Shown here piece after piece: positions 62,268 through 64,000 of a DNA stretch of 64,000 nucleotides; the first letter of the stretch is position 1, and each line of letters opens with the position of its first letter. This DNA is from Vibrio mimicus. GTDB lineage: Bacteria; Pseudomonadota; Gammaproteobacteria; Enterobacterales; Vibrionaceae. Made by a program: the position numbers and the translations under genes. The notes under the pieces were generated by a model. It did no database searches, was not told the origin of the DNA, and saw only the letters and a list, made by a program, of their open reading frames with translations. The stretch covers positions 558,001-622,000 of the forward strand of contig NZ_CP077425.1 of assembly GCF_019048845.1 (NCBI RefSeq), read 5' to 3'.

Positions 62268-64000
62268 ATGACAAGCACTCAACTTATCGCTGAAGAACTG
62301 AGTCTGGATGCCATACACCATTTCAATGGACTTTGTGGCCCAGAGCTGCTCACACAAATCACCCAGTTTTTACATCGCACTTTTAATAGCCACAGCTCAA
62401 TGATTATAGAGTTAGATAAACTGCGTTATCGTGCGCAAAATTTGTGCTGCGCCAGTCTAGAACCGAGCAGCCTAGACCCCTATTACGAGCTGAAAGGCAC
62501 CCCTTGTGAGCAAGTTGGTATAAAAAAACAACCTTATTGCTTATATACCTGTAAAGTCGCAGAGCTTTTCCCTACTGATACCTATCTGGTCGAAAACCAC
62601 ATTGAGGCTTATCTTGGCATTCCCATCAACCTCTCTAACGGTGAAAATTACGGAGTCTTACTCTCTACCTTTACTCGCCCGTTAGAGGAGATGACGCATC
62701 TGGTGCTGATCCATCAGGTTTTGGCGCAGATCATTGCCCATGATTTGGAATGTAAACAGATAGAAGCGCGCTCGCAAAGCCTAGTTAATCAACTGCGCCA
62801 TGAGATTTCCCACGATAGTCTAACTGGGTTAATGAATCGCAATGATTTAGCAGAAAAACTCACTACTTTCATTCAAGAAGGACAACAGCATTTCACTTTA
62901 GTCTTCCTCGACATTGATGAATTCCGCTCAATTAACGACCTGTACGGACACTACATTGGGGATTTGGTGTTGAAGTTTGTCGCTGACGCTATCGCAAAAG
63001 CAGTACCTGAAGAACATCTCGCCTTTCGTATCGCAGCCGATGAATTTGCTTTTATAACCACAGATCGTGAACCGATGAAAGTCTGTCAAAGCATACTCAA
63101 TTTACTGGCGCAAGACTTTGTCAATCAAGAGCTGCAGATTAAAGTCAGCGTAAGCATAGGGATTGCTAAATACAATGGTGAAAAAGTAACGGCAGACCAA
63201 TTGCTGTTCAATGCCAGCCTTGCTCTAAAAGAGTGTAAGCGAAACCATAACACTAAAATTCGTTTCTACGATACGTTACTGAGCAACCAGTACTATCGGC
63301 GAACACAGATTATCGATGCGTTGCGACATGAATTGAGTAAGCCCTTTCATCAAACAGAGTTGTATGTCGTGGCACAACCGATTGTAAAAAGGAACCAACA
63401 AGATTGGCACTATTTTGAGATTTTAACCCGCTGGAAAAGCAGTTTGCTTGGTTTTGTCTCTCCGATCGAGTTTATTGAAGCCGCCGAACAATCTGGTTTA
63501 ATTATCGAACTGGGAGAGCAGATACTTGAATTGGCTTGCATAGCCAAATCCGAATTAGAGCAGGGGCTAGGGCATAAAGTTCGTTTAAGCATCAATTGCT
63601 CCGCTGATGAACTCACCAATTCCAACCGCTACCTTGAGCACTTATTAAAAACGCTCAATAAATATGGCTACCAGCCTGATGAGTTTACAATTGAACTCAC
63701 TGAAACCGTACTGCTATCAAAAGCAGTAGAAGCACGCAGCATCTTAACAATATTGCGCGAGCTCGGTTTTAAAATTGCCTTGGATGATTTTGGAACTGGC
63801 TATTCAAGCTTGAACTACATTCACAGCTACCCGATTGACTGCATCAAAATTGATGCAACCTTTGTCCATAATCTACTAACGAATCAAACCGCTGAAAGCG
63901 TTGTCTGGCTGATTATTCAACTTGCCAATCAACTCAAACTCAACTTGGTCGCAGAAGGCGTAGAAAACCAGCAAGCCTTAGACAAACTCTACCAAATGGG
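62268..64000 (+). CDS. c-di-GMP protein with degenerate GGDEF and EAL domains (partial)
   Basis: An open frame of 577 codons that runs off the right edge. Residues about 1-175 form an unclassified sensor region with several cysteines, possibly GAF-like. A GGDEF-type domain (about 185-345) has AADEF in place of GGDEF, so cyclase activity is doubtful. The EAL domain retains EILTRW, a SINCS Asn, IELTET, ALDDFGTGYSS, the Lys in IKID and VAEGVE, so phosphodiesterase activity is likely. ATG 62268 has AAGAGA upstream. The C-terminal end is missing. Confidence 0.88.
   Translation, partial: MTSTQLIAEELSLDAIHHFNGLCGPELLTQITQFLHRTFNSHSSMIIELDKLRYRAQNLCCASLEPSSLDPYYELKGTPCEQVGIKKQPYCLYTCKVAELFPTDTYLVENHIEAYLGIPINLSNGENYGVLLSTFTRPLEEMTHLVLIHQVLAQIIAHDLECKQIEARSQSLVNQLRHEISHDSLTGLMNRNDLAEKLTTFIQEGQQHFTLVFLDIDEFRSINDLYGHYIGDLVLKFVADAIAKAVPEEHLAFRIAADEFAFITTDREPMKVCQSILNLLAQDFVNQELQIKVSVSIGIAKYNGEKVTADQLLFNASLALKECKRNHNTKIRFYDTLLSNQYYRRTQIIDALRHELSKPFHQTELYVVAQPIVKRNQQDWHYFEILTRWKSSLLGFVSPIEFIEAAEQSGLIIELGEQILELACIAKSELEQGLGHKVRLSINCSADELTNSNRYLEHLLKTLNKYGYQPDEFTIELTETVLLSKAVEARSILTILRELGFKIALDDFGTGYSSLNYIHSYPIDCIKIDATFVHNLLTNQTAESVVWLIIQLANQLKLNLVAEGVENQQALDKLYQM

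Overview
The window looks like a chromosomal segment of a Vibrio, most likely a member of the V. cholerae / V. mimicus / V. metoecus group and probably its smaller chromosome. This is inferred from recognisable gene content (maltoporin-malM next to a GlgX-type debranching enzyme, nagB, an OmpU-like porin, Vibrio-type small DUF proteins) and was not checked by database search. Gene density is high. I see no rRNA, tRNA, insertion sequence, prophage or CRISPR array. Coordinates below use start codons chosen from ribosome-binding sites where possible.

Layout. 0-10 kb: a DASS anion symporter, DNA alkylation repair (Ada-AlkA fusion overlapping ogt), a DoxX protein, the divergent hdfR/maoP pair, a MATCAP-like DUF1704 metalloprotease and nagB. 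10-21 kb: a Sel1-repeat protein, the maltose outer-membrane genes (malM, maltoporin) divergent from glgX across a region with MalT and CRP-like sites, an NRAMP-related transporter lacking the metal motif, a chemoreceptor, and an Rcl-like redox module (glutaredoxin plus RclC-like protein, divergent from an RclR-like AraC regulator with two matching cysteines).

21.7-28.2 kb is the most unusual part. A winged-helix regulator converges on a tight six-gene minus-strand operon: 2OG-Fe(II) oxygenase, AlaX-type tRNA-editing protein, LysE exporter, FAD/NAD(P) oxidoreductase, EamA transporter, ATP-grasp ligase. I read it as a candidate pathway for making, exporting and tolerating a modified amino acid or short peptide. 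I do not recognise it as a described system.

28.5-40.4 kb: a DEAD-box helicase, then a complete D-glucuronate catabolic locus (TRAP transporter dctP/dctQM, uxaC, uxuB, uxuA, kdgK, kdgA, a UxuR/ExuR-type repressor, ygjV) with several TTGGT-N2-ACCAA-like operators and a strong CRP site. The route runs glucuronate, fructuronate, mannonate, KDG, KDPG, then pyruvate plus glyceraldehyde-3-phosphate. uxaA and uxaB are not present here.

40.4-64 kb: an aldehyde dehydrogenase plus GMC alcohol oxidase pair with a divergent AraC regulator, a CtlX-like amidinohydrolase, an ABC exporter, a DUF445 protein, an old-yellow-enzyme reductase divergent from a TetR repressor over two palindromic operators, amino-acid exporters (RhtB type; AzlCD with an AraC regulator), a FAH-family hydrolase, an OmpU-like porin, an EamA transporter, a two-domain glutaredoxin, small hypothetical proteins, an AT-rich alpha/beta hydrolase, a Bcr/CflA exporter divergent from a LysR regulator, and a c-di-GMP protein with degenerate GGDEF and intact EAL motifs that runs off the right edge.
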